Source: Quadrisphaera granulorum
Lineage (GTDB): Bacteria; Actinomycetota; Actinomycetes; Actinomycetales; Quadrisphaeraceae
Assembly: GCF_003149145.1 (NCBI RefSeq)
Contig: NZ_QGDQ01000019.1
Location: 41,507 to 105,506, forward strand
DNA: 64,000 bases
Direction of reading: 5' to 3'
The number at the start of each line of letters is the position of its first letter. The first letter of the stretch is position 1. This document shows positions 8,000 through 16,692 of this stretch, piece by piece. A program made the translations under genes and the position numbers. The notes beneath the pieces are model-generated. The model saw only the letters and a list, made by a program, of their open reading frames with translations. It did no database searches and was not told where the DNA came from.

Positions 8000-9631
8000 G
8001 TGACGATCACGAGACCAGGTCACGCCCCACGCCCGCGAGCACCACCCACCGAATACGGAGGCCCTCCGCTGGACGCGACCACACGGACCGGCGCGACGGC
8101 CGCTACCCCGCCCTCGCAGCACGGCCGGCACGCCCAGCCGGGCTTCGGTCGCGCCGTCGGCTGGACGGTGCTCGGCACCGTCGTGCCCGGCACCGGGCTG
8201 CTCAACGCAGGCCGTCGCGCCCTGGGGTGGCTCGCGCTGGTGCCGTTCGCGTTCGTCGTGGGAGCCGCTGCGGTGCTGTGGTTCTCCGGGCGCGCCGTCG
8301 AGGTACTGCAGCAGTACGTGCTCGACGCCGACGTGCTGCTCTACCTGGCCGTGGCCGCCGCGGTGATCGGCGTGGCGTGGAGCGGCGTCGTCGTCGCGAC
8401 CCACCTGGCCCAGCGCCGCCATCGCGGCGTCACCGGGCACCGCGTGGCCTCTGCGCTCCTCGTGGCGGTGCTCCTCGCCGTCGTCGTCCTCCCTGCGGGC
8501 ACCGCCACCCGGTACGCCCTGGTCTCCCGCTCCCTCATCACCTCCCTGTTCCCCTCCGGGCAGCAGGCGGCCACCGACGAGCCGACCGGCACGGACGAGG
8601 ATCCGTGGGCCGGCATCCCGCGCGTCAACGTGCTGCTCGTCGGCGCCGACACCGGCGCCGACAGGATCGGCACCCGCCCGGACACGCTGATCGTCGCGAG
8701 CATCAACACGGTCAGCGGAGACACGGTGATCTTCGGGTTGCCGCGGCAGCTGTCCGGCAACTTCTTCCCCGAGGGCTCGCCGGCGGCAGAGCTGTGGCCC
8801 ACGGCGTGCGAGGCCAACGGTGGCGGCGGCTGCTGGCTCAACGCGGTCTACCTCTTCGGAACCCAGAACCCGCAGCTGTACCCCGGCGCCGAAGACCCCG
8901 GCCTGGCCGCCACCGAGCAGGCCGCGGCGGGCGTCGTCGGCATGAAGATCGACTACACGGCCATGGTCAACCTCACCGGCTTCCAGGACCTCATCGACGC
9001 CATGGGCGGCATCCGGCTCACCGTCGAGCGGCGCATCCCCATCGGCGGCGGCGAGCGGCTCAACAGCGCCGGCCGCGTCGTCGGCCTCTACCCCGTCACC
9101 GGGTACATCGAGCCCGGCCGCAACCAGCTGCTCGACGGCTACCACGCCGAGTGGTACGCCCGCTCCCGCTGGCAGTCGAACAACAACGACCGCATGGACC
9201 GCCAGCGCTGCCTCATCAACGCCGCGGTGCAGCAGTACAGCGCGCTCGACCTCGCCCGCGCGTTCCCGCAGCTGGCCGCCTCCGCCGAGCGCGACGTGAG
9301 CACCGACATCCCCGCGAGCCGCCTCTCCGCCTTCGTCGACCTGGGCCGCAAGGTCAAGGAGGCACCGCTGCGGTCACTGTCGTTCACGGAGCCGCTCGTC
9401 AACACCGGCGACCCCGACTACGACCAGATCCACCAGCTCGTGCAGCAGGCGCTGGTGCCCCCGCCGCCCGCGCCGTCGCCTGCTCCGACGACGACGTCTG
9501 CGTCGCCGTCCCCCTCGGACACCTCATCCGCGAGCGCCTCGCCGTCGGGCAGCACCTCACCGAGCGCCAGCGGAACCGAGAGCACGCCCAGCGGGGAGGC
9601 CGTGGACGCCGCGAGCGTCTGCCCGGCCTGA
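8000..9631 (+). CDS. LCP (LytR-CpsA-Psr) family cell-wall polymer ligase
   Basis: The 543-residue protein has about four N-terminal membrane segments (residues 50-180). An LCP domain follows (about 205-445), with VLLVGADTG, RPDTLIVASIN, LPRQL, GIRLTVE and WYARSRWQSNNNDRMDRQR, the family's pyrophosphate- and metal-binding signatures. LCP enzymes attach polyprenyl-linked glycopolymers to peptidoglycan or proteins outside the membrane. The tail (465-543) is rich in Ser, Pro, Ala and Thr and ends in VCPA. The multi-pass N-terminus is longer than in classical single-pass LCP proteins. It starts at GTG 8000 and is followed by a paralogue with the same architecture. Confidence 0.88.
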   Translation: MTITRPGHAPRPRAPPTEYGGPPLDATTRTGATAATPPSQHGRHAQPGFGRAVGWTVLGTVVPGTGLLNAGRRALGWLALVPFAFVVGAAAVLWFSGRAVEVLQQYVLDADVLLYLAVAAAVIGVAWSGVVVATHLAQRRHRGVTGHRVASALLVAVLLAVVVLPAGTATRYALVSRSLITSLFPSGQQAATDEPTGTDEDPWAGIPRVNVLLVGADTGADRIGTRPDTLIVASINTVSGDTVIFGLPRQLSGNFFPEGSPAAELWPTACEANGGGGCWLNAVYLFGTQNPQLYPGAEDPGLAATEQAAAGVVGMKIDYTAMVNLTGFQDLIDAMGGIRLTVERRIPIGGGERLNSAGRVVGLYPVTGYIEPGRNQLLDGYHAEWYARSRWQSNNNDRMDRQRCLINAAVQQYSALDLARAFPQLAASAERDVSTDIPASRLSAFVDLGRKVKEAPLRSLSFTEPLVNTGDPDYDQIHQLVQQALVPPPPAPSPAPTTTSASPSPSDTSSASASPSGSTSPSASGTESTPSGEAVDAASVCPA

Positions 9632-9752
9632 TCGTTACCACACGTAGTCGTTCCAGCGCGTCACGTGGCGAATCCGGCGTGGCTGGGCGATGCCGGTGGT
9701 GCAATGGCCTTCCGCCGTGCGCGACCGAGCCGCACGGGCGCGAAGGGGTCTG

Positions 9753-11525
9753 GTGACCGTGACAGAACCGGGAAGCTACCCGCGGCGACGCGACGTCCGC
9801 GACATCCGCGACGGACGCACCGCGAGCGGTGGACGCGGCTCACGCGACCCGCGCTCAGCCGCGGCCAGCAGTACAGGGGCGACGGCGACAGCCACCGCCG
9901 CCAGCGACGCCGCCACGATGGCTGCGACGAGGACGACGACGAGCGCCGCGCCGTCCGTGATGCCGCCGGCGCCGCGGCGCCCCGCGGAGGCACCCGCCTC
10001 CCGGCCTTCAGACGAGGTGACCCTCATCCACGCCGGAGACGACCCCCGCGGACGTCACGCCAGCAGCACCGGAGAGGGCTTCACGCGCCTCGTGCTGCTG
10101 ACCGTGCTCGGCGCCGCCGTGCCCGGCACCGGCCTCATCGCGGCGGGACGCCGCGCCCTGGGGTGGACGGTGCTGCTGCCGGTGCTCGCGCTCCTGGGGG
10201 CGGCCGCCGCGGTGCTGTTCACGGGCCGGCTCGTGCCCCTGCTGCGCAGTGTCGTCTTCGATTCGACGGCCATGCTCGTGGTGGCCGCGGGCGCCGTCGT
10301 CGTCGCTCTCATGTGGTGTCTCGTCATCGTGGCGAGCCATGCCAGCCTGCGCCGCTCCCCCGGCGTCGGCCGTCTCTCGCGCGCGCAGCGCCTCGGGTCC
10401 CTCGTGCTGGTGACGGCGCTCATGGCCGTCGTGGTGGCCCCCTCGGCAACGACGGCGCGCTACGCCATGGCCAATCACGACCTGCTGAAGAACCTCTTCG
10501 GCTCGGAGTCGAGCGCCGGCAACGGCCCTGACACCGGCGCCGAGAACCCGTGGGCCAACGTGCCCCGCGTCACCGTGCTCATGCTCGGCGCGGACACCGG
10601 CATGGACCGCGTCGGCACGCGCCCCGATACGATCATGGTGGCGAGCATCGACACCAAGACCGGTGACAGCACCCTGCTCAGCCTGCCCCGCCAGCTCGAG
10701 GACGTGCCCTTCCCGCCCGGCAGCAAAGCCGCGAAGCAGTGGCCGACTGCCTGCAAGGAGGACGGTGCGGGCGGCTGCATGCTCAACGCCGTCTACCTTT
10801 TCGGCACGCTGCACCCCGAGCTGTTCGGCGGCACCGCGAACGGCAACGACCCGGGCGTCGAGGCCACCAAGGAGGCCGTCGCCACGGCCACCGGCCTGCA
10901 GATCGACTACTACGCCATGGTCGACCTCGAAGGCTTCGAGCAGCTCGTCGACGCCATGGGCGGCATGACGCTCAACGTGCCCCGCGACATCCCCATCGGC
11001 GGCGGCACCAACCTGGAGACGGGCAAGAAGTACCCCATCACCGGCTGGATCAAGAAGGGCCAGGGCCAGGAGCTCACCGGGTACGAGGCGCTGTGGTTCG
11101 CTCGCTCACGCGAGGGTTCCGACAACGACGACCGGATGGCCCGCCAGCAGTGCGTCATCTCAGCCGCGGTGAAGCAGTACGACGCCGTGCAGCTCGCGGC
11201 GAAGTTCCCGGCGCTGGCGGCAGCGGCGGAGAAGAACATCCAGACCGACATCCCCGCGAAGGAGCTCAACGCCTTCGTCACCCTCGGGGAGATCGTCAAG
11301 GGCGGCGACATGCGGGCGCTGCCCTTCACGAAGGCGAACATCTCCACGGGCGACCCCGACTACGGCCAGCTCCGCGCGATGGTCGCCGACGCGCTGCGCC
11401 CGGCGCCCGCGCCGACGGCAGCTCCCAGCGCCTCGGCGTCGCCGTCGGCGTCGTCCTCGGTGAACCCGGCCCCCTCGGCCTCGGCTGACCCGAAGGAGGC
11501 CGTCGACCCGACGGCCACCTGCTGA
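9753..11525 (+). CDS. LCP family cell-wall polymer ligase, second tandem copy
   Basis: This paralogue of the preceding gene has the same order: a long disordered N-terminus, about four membrane segments (about residues 115-245), an LCP domain (about 270-530: VLMLGADTGMDRVGTRPDTIMVASID, LPRQLEDVPFP, WFARSREGSDNDDRMARQQ) and an Ala/Ser/Pro tail ending in TATC. The role is transfer of cell-wall glycopolymers. I chose GTG 9753 because AAGGGG lies 4 bases upstream; GTG 9759 and an upstream ATG at 9690 are alternatives. Both tandem LCP proteins end with a cysteine in the last four residues. A strong terminator follows. Confidence 0.87.
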   Translation: MTVTEPGSYPRRRDVRDIRDGRTASGGRGSRDPRSAAASSTGATATATAASDAATMAATRTTTSAAPSVMPPAPRRPAEAPASRPSDEVTLIHAGDDPRGRHASSTGEGFTRLVLLTVLGAAVPGTGLIAAGRRALGWTVLLPVLALLGAAAAVLFTGRLVPLLRSVVFDSTAMLVVAAGAVVVALMWCLVIVASHASLRRSPGVGRLSRAQRLGSLVLVTALMAVVVAPSATTARYAMANHDLLKNLFGSESSAGNGPDTGAENPWANVPRVTVLMLGADTGMDRVGTRPDTIMVASIDTKTGDSTLLSLPRQLEDVPFPPGSKAAKQWPTACKEDGAGGCMLNAVYLFGTLHPELFGGTANGNDPGVEATKEAVATATGLQIDYYAMVDLEGFEQLVDAMGGMTLNVPRDIPIGGGTNLETGKKYPITGWIKKGQGQELTGYEALWFARSREGSDNDDRMARQQCVISAAVKQYDAVQLAAKFPALAAAAEKNIQTDIPAKELNAFVTLGEIVKGGDMRALPFTKANISTGDPDYGQLRAMVADALRPAPAPTAAPSASASPSASSSVNPAPSASADPKEAVDPTATC

Positions 11526-11557
11526 CCCTCGGCCTGCCCCTCGACGGTCACGCGCCT

Positions 11558-11601
11558 GCGCGCCATCTCCCCCGCTCCTGCAGCGGTGGGAGATGGCGCG
11601 C
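11558..11601 (+). terminator. Intrinsic terminator after the second LCP gene
   Basis: GCGCGCCATCTCCC (11558-11571) is perfectly complementary to GGGAGATGGCGCGC (11588-11601) and is followed by a short T-containing tract (CGTCGTTTA). Confidence 0.85.
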
Positions 11602-11639
11602 CGTCGTTTATCCGGGCCGCCCGGGGGTAGGGGCGGCGC

Positions 11640-12215
11640 ATGACCTCACAGCTACAGGGACGGAAGATCGCCGTGCTCGCCGCCGACGGCGTGGAGCAGG
11701 CCGAGCTCGTCGAGCCGGTGCGCGCCGTCCGGGACGCGGGCGCCGAGGTGGTGATCCTCTCCCTGGAGAGCGGCACCATCCAGGCCTACGAGCACGACGT
11801 CGAGCCCGCGGACACGTTCGACGTCGACGTCGTCGTCTCCTCCGCCGACCCGGCCGACTACGACGGGCTCGTGCTGCCCGGTGGCACCACCAACCCCGAC
11901 CACCTGCGGATGGACGACGGCGCGGTGAGCTTCGTCAAGCGGTTCGTCGAGTCCGGCAAGCCCGTGGGCGTCATCTGCCACGGCCCGTGGACGCTGGCGA
12001 CTGCCGACGTCGTCAGGGGCCGCACGCTGACCTCCTGGCCCAGCCTGCGCACCGACCTCGTCAACGCCGGTGCCACGTGGGTGGACGAGGAGGTCGTCAT
12101 CGACGGCGGACTCATCTCCAGCCGCAACCCCGGCGACCTGCCGGCGTTCTGCGCGACGCTGGTCTCGGAGTTCTCCCGCGGCTCCGTCGCTGCCGGCGCT
12201 GGTCCTCGCACGTGA
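11640..12215 (+). CDS. DJ-1/PfpI-family protein (protease/deglycase-like)
   Basis: The 191-residue single-domain protein has KIAVLAADGVEQAELVEP at the N-terminus, LVLPGGTTNPDHLR in the middle and VICHGPWTLA, with the nucleophile cysteine in the family elbow (about residue 106). These are the marks of PfpI/YhbO-type members of the DJ-1 superfamily, described as proteases or glyoxal-related deglycases in stress protection. The length is normal for the family. It lies after a terminator, so it begins its own unit, and its stop overlaps the GTG of the next small gene by 4 bases. The true substrate is unknown. Confidence 0.9.
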   Translation: MTSQLQGRKIAVLAADGVEQAELVEPVRAVRDAGAEVVILSLESGTIQAYEHDVEPADTFDVDVVVSSADPADYDGLVLPGGTTNPDHLRMDDGAVSFVKRFVESGKPVGVICHGPWTLATADVVRGRTLTSWPSLRTDLVNAGATWVDEEVVIDGGLISSRNPGDLPAFCATLVSEFSRGSVAAGAGPRT

Positions 12216-12532
12216 CATCGAACCTGGGTGGCGGACCGGGCCGCGGGCCCGGAGAGGGCCCTGACGGGGGCCACGGCGACGACGGAGCCGACCGCGAGCG
12301 CCCGGGCAGCGCCAGTGAGGTGACCGACCCCGATCCCGCCACCACGCCCGGCCTGGAGCCTGGCGGCGGGGTCGCCCCCGGTGACACCCCGCCATCGGAG
12401 GCGGGGACGTCGGGCCTGTCGGCTCCCGAACCGAAGTTGCCGGGACGGCGCACCAACCTCGTCATCGCGCTCGTCGTCGCGGTGCTCGTGGCGGCGGCAG
12501 CGCTGGCGTTCTTCGCTGGCCGACTCGGGTAG
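12212..12532 (+). CDS. Small single-pass membrane protein of unknown function
   Basis: The predicted 106-residue protein is disordered and Gly/Pro/Asp-rich for residues 1-80. It ends with one strong hydrophobic segment (NLVIALVVAVLVAAAALAFF, about 82-101) preceded by GRR, suggesting a tail-anchored or type II orientation. The GTG start overlaps the stop of the PfpI gene (GTGA), which supports coupled translation. I recognise no family. Confidence 0.5.
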   Translation: MTSNLGGGPGRGPGEGPDGGHGDDGADRERPGSASEVTDPDPATTPGLEPGGGVAPGDTPPSEAGTSGLSAPEPKLPGRRTNLVIALVVAVLVAAAALAFFAGRLG

Positions 12533-12638
12533 CGACTCAGGTAGCGCCTCTCGTAGCGCACGGGGTGGAGACGTTCTTCGCTCGATCGACTCGGGCGGAC
12601 GTGCAACGCACCGGGTCGGCGTGTGCTGAGGTGACGGG

Positions 12639-13820
12639 GTGACCACGCCGTCCCTCGGGCCGCACGCACGCCGCGGTGCGCTGCCCTTCCGCCCCTCCGC
12701 CCGTCCCACGCTGGGCGTCGAGTGGGAAGTGGCCCTCGTCGACGCCGCCACCGGCGACCTGGCCCCCAAGGCCTCGGAAGTGCTCGCCGAACTGCACGGC
12801 CGCCCACCCCACCCCGACGGACGCCAGCGGGTCACCCACGAGCTACTGACCAACACCGTCGAACTCGTCACCGGCATCCACGACACCGTCGCCGGCGCCG
12901 TCGCCGACCTCCACGACGTCATGACCCAGGTCCGCTCCGTGACCGACCCCATGGGCCTGGAGCTGGCGTGCTCCGGCACGCACCCGTTCGCCCAGTGGTC
13001 GGCGCAGACCATGACCGAAGGACCCCGCTACGCCGAACTCATCGAGCGGACCCAGTGGTGGGGCCGCCAGATGCTCATCTGGGGCGTGCACGTGCACGTG
13101 GGGATGTCCAGCGTGCACAAGGTGCTGCCCGTGCTGGACGCGATGCTCACCTACGCCCCCCACCTGCAGGCGCTGTCGGCGAGCTCGCCGTTCTGGGGCG
13201 GGGTCGACACCGGCTACGCCAGCAACCGCGCCCTGATGTTCCAGCAGCTGCCGACGGCGGGGCTGCCGTTCCAGTTCGCCCGCTGGGAGGAGCTGGAGGC
13301 CTACGTCGGCGACCTGCTGCACACCGGCGTCATCGACTCCTTCAAGGACGTCCGCTGGGACGTGAGGCCTTCACCGAGCATCGGCACGCTGGAGGTACGC
13401 GTGTGCGACGGGGTGCCCACCGAGGCCGAGCTGGCGGCGCTGACGGCCCTGACGCACTGCCTCGTCGTCGACCTCGACGCGCGGCTGGAAGCCGGCGAGC
13501 AGCTTGCGGTGCTGCCGCCGTGGCACGTGCAGGAGAACAAGTGGCGCGCCGCCCGCTACGGGCTCGACGCGATCATCATCACCAGCGCCGCCGGCGACGA
13601 GCGCCTGGTCACCGACGACCTCGACGACCTACTGACCCGCCTGGAGCCGGTGGCGCGGCAGCTGGGATGCAGTGACGAGCTGGCGGCGGTGGCGCAGATC
13701 CCCGTGCGAGGGGCGAGCTACCAGCGGCAGCGTGCGGTGGCTGCCGCCGCCGGGGGCGACCTGAAGGCCGTGGTGGGCTCCCTGGTCAGGGAGCTGCGGG
13801 AGGGTCTGCCGGAGGCGTAG
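12639..13820 (+). CDS. Glutamate-cysteine ligase family protein, YbdK-type carboxylate-amine ligase
   Basis: The 393-residue protein has the fold signatures of the GCS2/YbdK family: TLGVEWEVALVDAATGDL (about 24-41), the ATP- and metal-binding HVHVGM (about 149-154), and RPSPSIGTLEVRVCDGVPT (about 245-263). YbdK members join a carboxylate to an amine using ATP and show weak glutamate-cysteine ligase activity; the physiological substrate is often unknown. It starts with GTG 12639. Its 3' end overlaps the convergent csrA gene by 35 bases, unusual for two unrelated genes and making antisense effects possible. Confidence 0.88.
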   Translation: MTTPSLGPHARRGALPFRPSARPTLGVEWEVALVDAATGDLAPKASEVLAELHGRPPHPDGRQRVTHELLTNTVELVTGIHDTVAGAVADLHDVMTQVRSVTDPMGLELACSGTHPFAQWSAQTMTEGPRYAELIERTQWWGRQMLIWGVHVHVGMSSVHKVLPVLDAMLTYAPHLQALSASSPFWGGVDTGYASNRALMFQQLPTAGLPFQFARWEELEAYVGDLLHTGVIDSFKDVRWDVRPSPSIGTLEVRVCDGVPTEAELAALTALTHCLVVDLDARLEAGEQLAVLPPWHVQENKWRAARYGLDAIIITSAAGDERLVTDDLDDLLTRLEPVARQLGCSDELAAVAQIPVRGASYQRQRAVAAAAGGDLKAVVGSLVRELREGLPEA

Positions 13821-14100
13821 CCGCCGGCTCCCCGTCGGGAGCGGTCTGGCTCGGCACCCCGCCCTGAGGGGTCGGGCGCTTCCGCAGGCCCGCGAGCACC
13901 GCGGGCGAGGGGGCCGCAGCACTGGCGGCCTCGAGGTTGGCAGCGCGCACCGCGTGGAAGACCTCTTCACGGTGCACCTGGACGTCGCGCGGGGCGTCCA
14001 CACCGACCCGGACGACGTCGCCGCGGATCTCGAGGACCCGCACCGTCACGTCGGAACCGATCATGACGCTTTCACCGGCACGTCGGGTGAGGACCAGCAT
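13786..14100 (-). CDS. csrA: CsrA translational regulator with C-terminal extension
   Basis: Residues 1-62 match CsrA: MLVLTRRAGESVMIG, VTVRVLEIRGDVVRVGVDAPRDV and VHREEVF, including the RNA-binding Arg near the end of the domain. CsrA dimers bind GGA motifs in mRNA leaders and block translation; in flagellated Gram-positive bacteria the main target is flagellin. Residues 63-104 form a Pro/Ala-rich extension absent from typical 60-75-residue CsrA. The gene is the last of the minus-strand flagellar locus. Both flagellin leaders in this window contain GGA hairpins that fit CsrA binding. FliW, the usual antagonist, is not seen here. Confidence 0.93.
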   Translation of the reverse strand: MLVLTRRAGESVMIGSDVTVRVLEIRGDVVRVGVDAPRDVQVHREEVFHAVRAANLEAASAAAPSPAVLAGLRKRPTPQGGVPSQTAPDGEPAATPPADPPAAP

Positions 14101-14404
14101 CCCGCCACAGTAGTCGCGCGGTCACGGGCGGCGGGCACGCCGCGCCGATCTGCAGGGTTTCGGCGCCGTCTGACCCGTATTGCCCGGCCACTGCACCGCT
14201 TCTGCAACGGTCGAGCCCGCTCCCCCGGCGACGATCAAGGACGTTCTGCGCGGCGCGCGGGCTTGGCCACGAGGGTCACGTGACGCCCGACGTGCAGAAG
14301 CCCGCCCGCGCCACCTCAGGAGGGCATCGAGCGGACTTCTGCACGTCCGCTGTCACACGTGGGTGGCCGACTGTCCATGATCACGGCGGTGATCCTGGGG
14401 AGCG
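14101..14404. other. Intergenic stretch between pilZ and csrA with inverted repeats
   Basis: No gene is visible. GACGTGCAGAAG (14289-14300) and CTTCTGCACGTC (14336-14347) are perfect 12-base inverted arms 35 bases apart. A solo copy of the recurrent CCATGATCACGG element lies at 14375-14386 and also forms GATCAC-GGCG-GTGATC (14379-14394). The csrA promoter should lie here, but I see no clear FliA-type motif. Confidence 0.5.
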
Positions 14405-15160
14405 TCAGGCGCGGCGACTGCGGCGCTGCCAGGCGAAGACGAGCGCGCGCAGCGCGTCGCCCTGGCGGCGGTCGTCGTGGAGCTGGACGACGACGTCGAC
14501 GGCCTCGTGCGCGCCGCCTGCGGCTGCGCCGTCCGCTGCCGGGTCCTCGTCCAGACGCACCAGGGTGCCGCCGAGCTCGTGCTCGACCACCTGCAGGGCG
14601 AGCCCGTCGCCGTCGCGGTCGACCTCGGAGATGGTCAGACGCACCGCGACGGCACTGCCGGGCGCGCACTCCAGCGCCCACCGCGGGGCGCGGATCCGGG
14701 CGCGCAGGCCGCCCTCAGAGAGGTCGTGGAGGTCGCCGACGCAGCGGCCCGGCTCGGGGTGCTCCCAGAGCACCTCGACCTGCACGGGCAGCGTGCTCGC
14801 GGCGCCAGCGCGCACGAAGCTGCGCCGCTGGTGGCGGCGAGAGGGGCCGGCGGGCACGAGCCACCACAGTGGCGCGGGCGTGCGCACGCGCTCGCTCAGC
14901 TCCACCGGCAGCGTCACGAGGCCGCGCGGCGTGGCCCACCGCAGCTCGAACGCTGCGCCGTCGGCGGGCGGCTCCAGGTCTCCCGGGCGCGGCGGCGGCG
15001 CGTGGACGGCGATGCGCCCGTCGCGGACGTCGTCGATGCGGGTCTCGACGACGTCGTCGCCCGTCACCTCGACGGAGGCCAGCTCGGCAGGGACCAGCTC
15101 GGCGGCCGCGCCGATGGCGGGCAGCTCCAGGTCGGCGTCATGACCGGCGGTGGTGCTCAT
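14405..15160 (-). CDS. PilZ-domain protein, probable c-di-GMP flagellar brake (YcgR-like)
   Basis: The 251-residue protein has an N-terminal YcgR-like region (about 20-108). A PilZ domain follows (about 112-225), with the c-di-GMP-binding RRSFVR (about 113-118) and DLSEGGLRARI (about 146-156; D/NxSxxG). YcgR-type proteins bind c-di-GMP and slow the motor by contacting MotA, FliG or FliM. The ATG overlaps the stop of the flhF-like gene by 4 bases (ATGA). It lies near the end of the flagellar operon, upstream of csrA, consistent with control of motor output. Basal body contact is inferred from the family. Confidence 0.85.
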   Translation of the reverse strand: MSTTAGHDADLELPAIGAAAELVPAELASVEVTGDDVVETRIDDVRDGRIAVHAPPPRPGDLEPPADGAAFELRWATPRGLVTLPVELSERVRTPAPLWWLVPAGPSRRHQRRSFVRAGAASTLPVQVEVLWEHPEPGRCVGDLHDLSEGGLRARIRAPRWALECAPGSAVAVRLTISEVDRDGDGLALQVVEHELGGTLVRLDEDPAADGAAAGGAHEAVDVVVQLHDDRRQGDALRALVFAWQRRSRRA

Positions 15161-16692
15161 CGAACGTCCTCATCACGGAGACGGGCCGCGATGACCTGGG
15201 CCCAGGCCCGCGGGGAAGCTGGCCGCTCGCCGAGGACGACGACGGGCTGCACGAGGCCGAGGGCTGCCGCCGGCGCGCTCGTCGCACGGATGTTGACGAG
15301 GGCGAGGGCATCGACGGTGTCATCACCACCGAAGGAGGCGAGCCAGGCGGCGGTGTCAGGCAGACGGCGCGTCGCGTCGACCACAGCCCACACCTCGTCG
15401 GCGCCGAGGGCGTCGAGCACCTCGACGACGGCGGCCCGGTGGCCGGAGCTCGCGCCGATCGGAGCGGGCAGGGCGACGACGAGCGGGTGGCCGCCCAGCC
15501 GCGCCTGCGCCGCCTCGGCTGCGACGTCGGCCGGATCGGTGAGCACGCGGGCACCCGAGGCCTCCCGGCGCTGGACGACGGCCACGTCTGAGGCGTGCAC
15601 ACCCAGGCCCGCCCCGAGTCGGCGGGCCAGCTGGAGGGCCGAGGTCGGATCACCCAGCACGCCGATCACGGGTGCCGGGCCCATGGCCGGGCGTGGCCGG
15701 CGGGCCTGCTGCGCCGCGATGTACGCGGCGACGTGCCGCAGGGCTGCGGCACGGTCGGCGGGGAGCCGGTGCAGCCACGCCTCCGGCACGCCGAGCTCGG
15801 CGAGACGTTCGGCCAGCGGGTTGGCGGGCGCGCGGTGCGACGGGGCGTGGTGGACCGGGGCGTGGTGGACCGGAGCGGGCTCGCGGTAGACAGGCTCCTG
15901 GTAGACGGGCTCCTGGTAGATCGGCGCGGGTGCCACGTGAGCGGTCACGACCGGTGTCTCCGGGAGCACCGTGCGGGGTTGCTGCGCAGGAGGTTGGTAC
16001 GGCGGACGTGCCGGACGGGTCACCGGCACCGACTTGATGACCTCGGCCTGACGCGGCGGGGTGGGCTGCCGCAGCCCGGCCTGGACGGCGGCCTGCAGCG
16101 CAGCCTGGATCGAGGCCTGGTTGATGGCCGACGTCATCGGCGGGTTCATCGCCGGGTTCATCGCGTGGCCGACCGCCGGTCGTGCCGCCTGCACCGGCAC
16201 CGGCGCCGGGGCGGGGGGCTGCTGGGCCAGCGGAGACGTCGGCGTCGTCGTGATGCTGCTGAGGGCGTCGCTGAAGATGCTGTCGAAACCGCTGAGCGAG
16301 CCGGGAGCGCGCTCGGCAGCCTCGGCGGCCTCGAGCAGCTGCTCGATGCCCATCGGGCCGCCGGCACCGGCAGACCCAGCAGCGGCCCCGGAGCCCGTCC
16401 CGCCAGCGGCAACCCCCCGCGAGCCCACGGCGAGCGGGGCAGGTGCACGGCGCACGGCCTCAGCGGACGCGGCGGCGGGAACCCGCGGACGCACCACCGA
16501 GGTGGGCGGCCCGACCGGGCCGTCCACCTCGATGGTCACCTCGAACTGCTCGCGGGCGAAGAACCCGACGAAGCCGCCGACGCGCACACGTTCAGCTTTG
16601 ACGATGCGGACACCCGCGCCGTGGTCGGCGCGCACCTGCTGGAGGAGCGGTTCGAGTTCAGGCCCCTCAAGCAGCAACCGCGTTGGCGCCAT
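15157..16692 (-). CDS. flhF: FlhF-like protein with degenerate GTPase motifs
   Basis: The 511-residue protein has the FlhF N-terminus (MAPTRLLLEGPELEPLLQ, VRIVKAERVRVGGFVGFFAREQFEV), a long Pro/Ala/Gln-rich linker (about 75-300) with YQEPVYQEP-type repeats, and an NG-like C-terminal domain (about 300-511). FlhF is an SRP-type GTPase that positions flagella. The expected P-loop GxxGxGKT is replaced by GVLGDPTSALQLARRL, with no lysine or GKT, and no DTAG motif is visible, so GTP hydrolysis is unlikely. It overlaps flhA by 26 bases and pilZ by 4. The family call rests on the N-terminus, the position and the SRP-like tail. Confidence 0.8.
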   Translation of the reverse strand: MAPTRLLLEGPELEPLLQQVRADHGAGVRIVKAERVRVGGFVGFFAREQFEVTIEVDGPVGPPTSVVRPRVPAAASAEAVRRAPAPLAVGSRGVAAGGTGSGAAAGSAGAGGPMGIEQLLEAAEAAERAPGSLSGFDSIFSDALSSITTTPTSPLAQQPPAPAPVPVQAARPAVGHAMNPAMNPPMTSAINQASIQAALQAAVQAGLRQPTPPRQAEVIKSVPVTRPARPPYQPPAQQPRTVLPETPVVTAHVAPAPIYQEPVYQEPVYREPAPVHHAPVHHAPSHRAPANPLAERLAELGVPEAWLHRLPADRAAALRHVAAYIAAQQARRPRPAMGPAPVIGVLGDPTSALQLARRLGAGLGVHASDVAVVQRREASGARVLTDPADVAAEAAQARLGGHPLVVALPAPIGASSGHRAAVVEVLDALGADEVWAVVDATRRLPDTAAWLASFGGDDTVDALALVNIRATSAPAAALGLVQPVVVLGERPASPRAWAQVIAARLRDEDVR

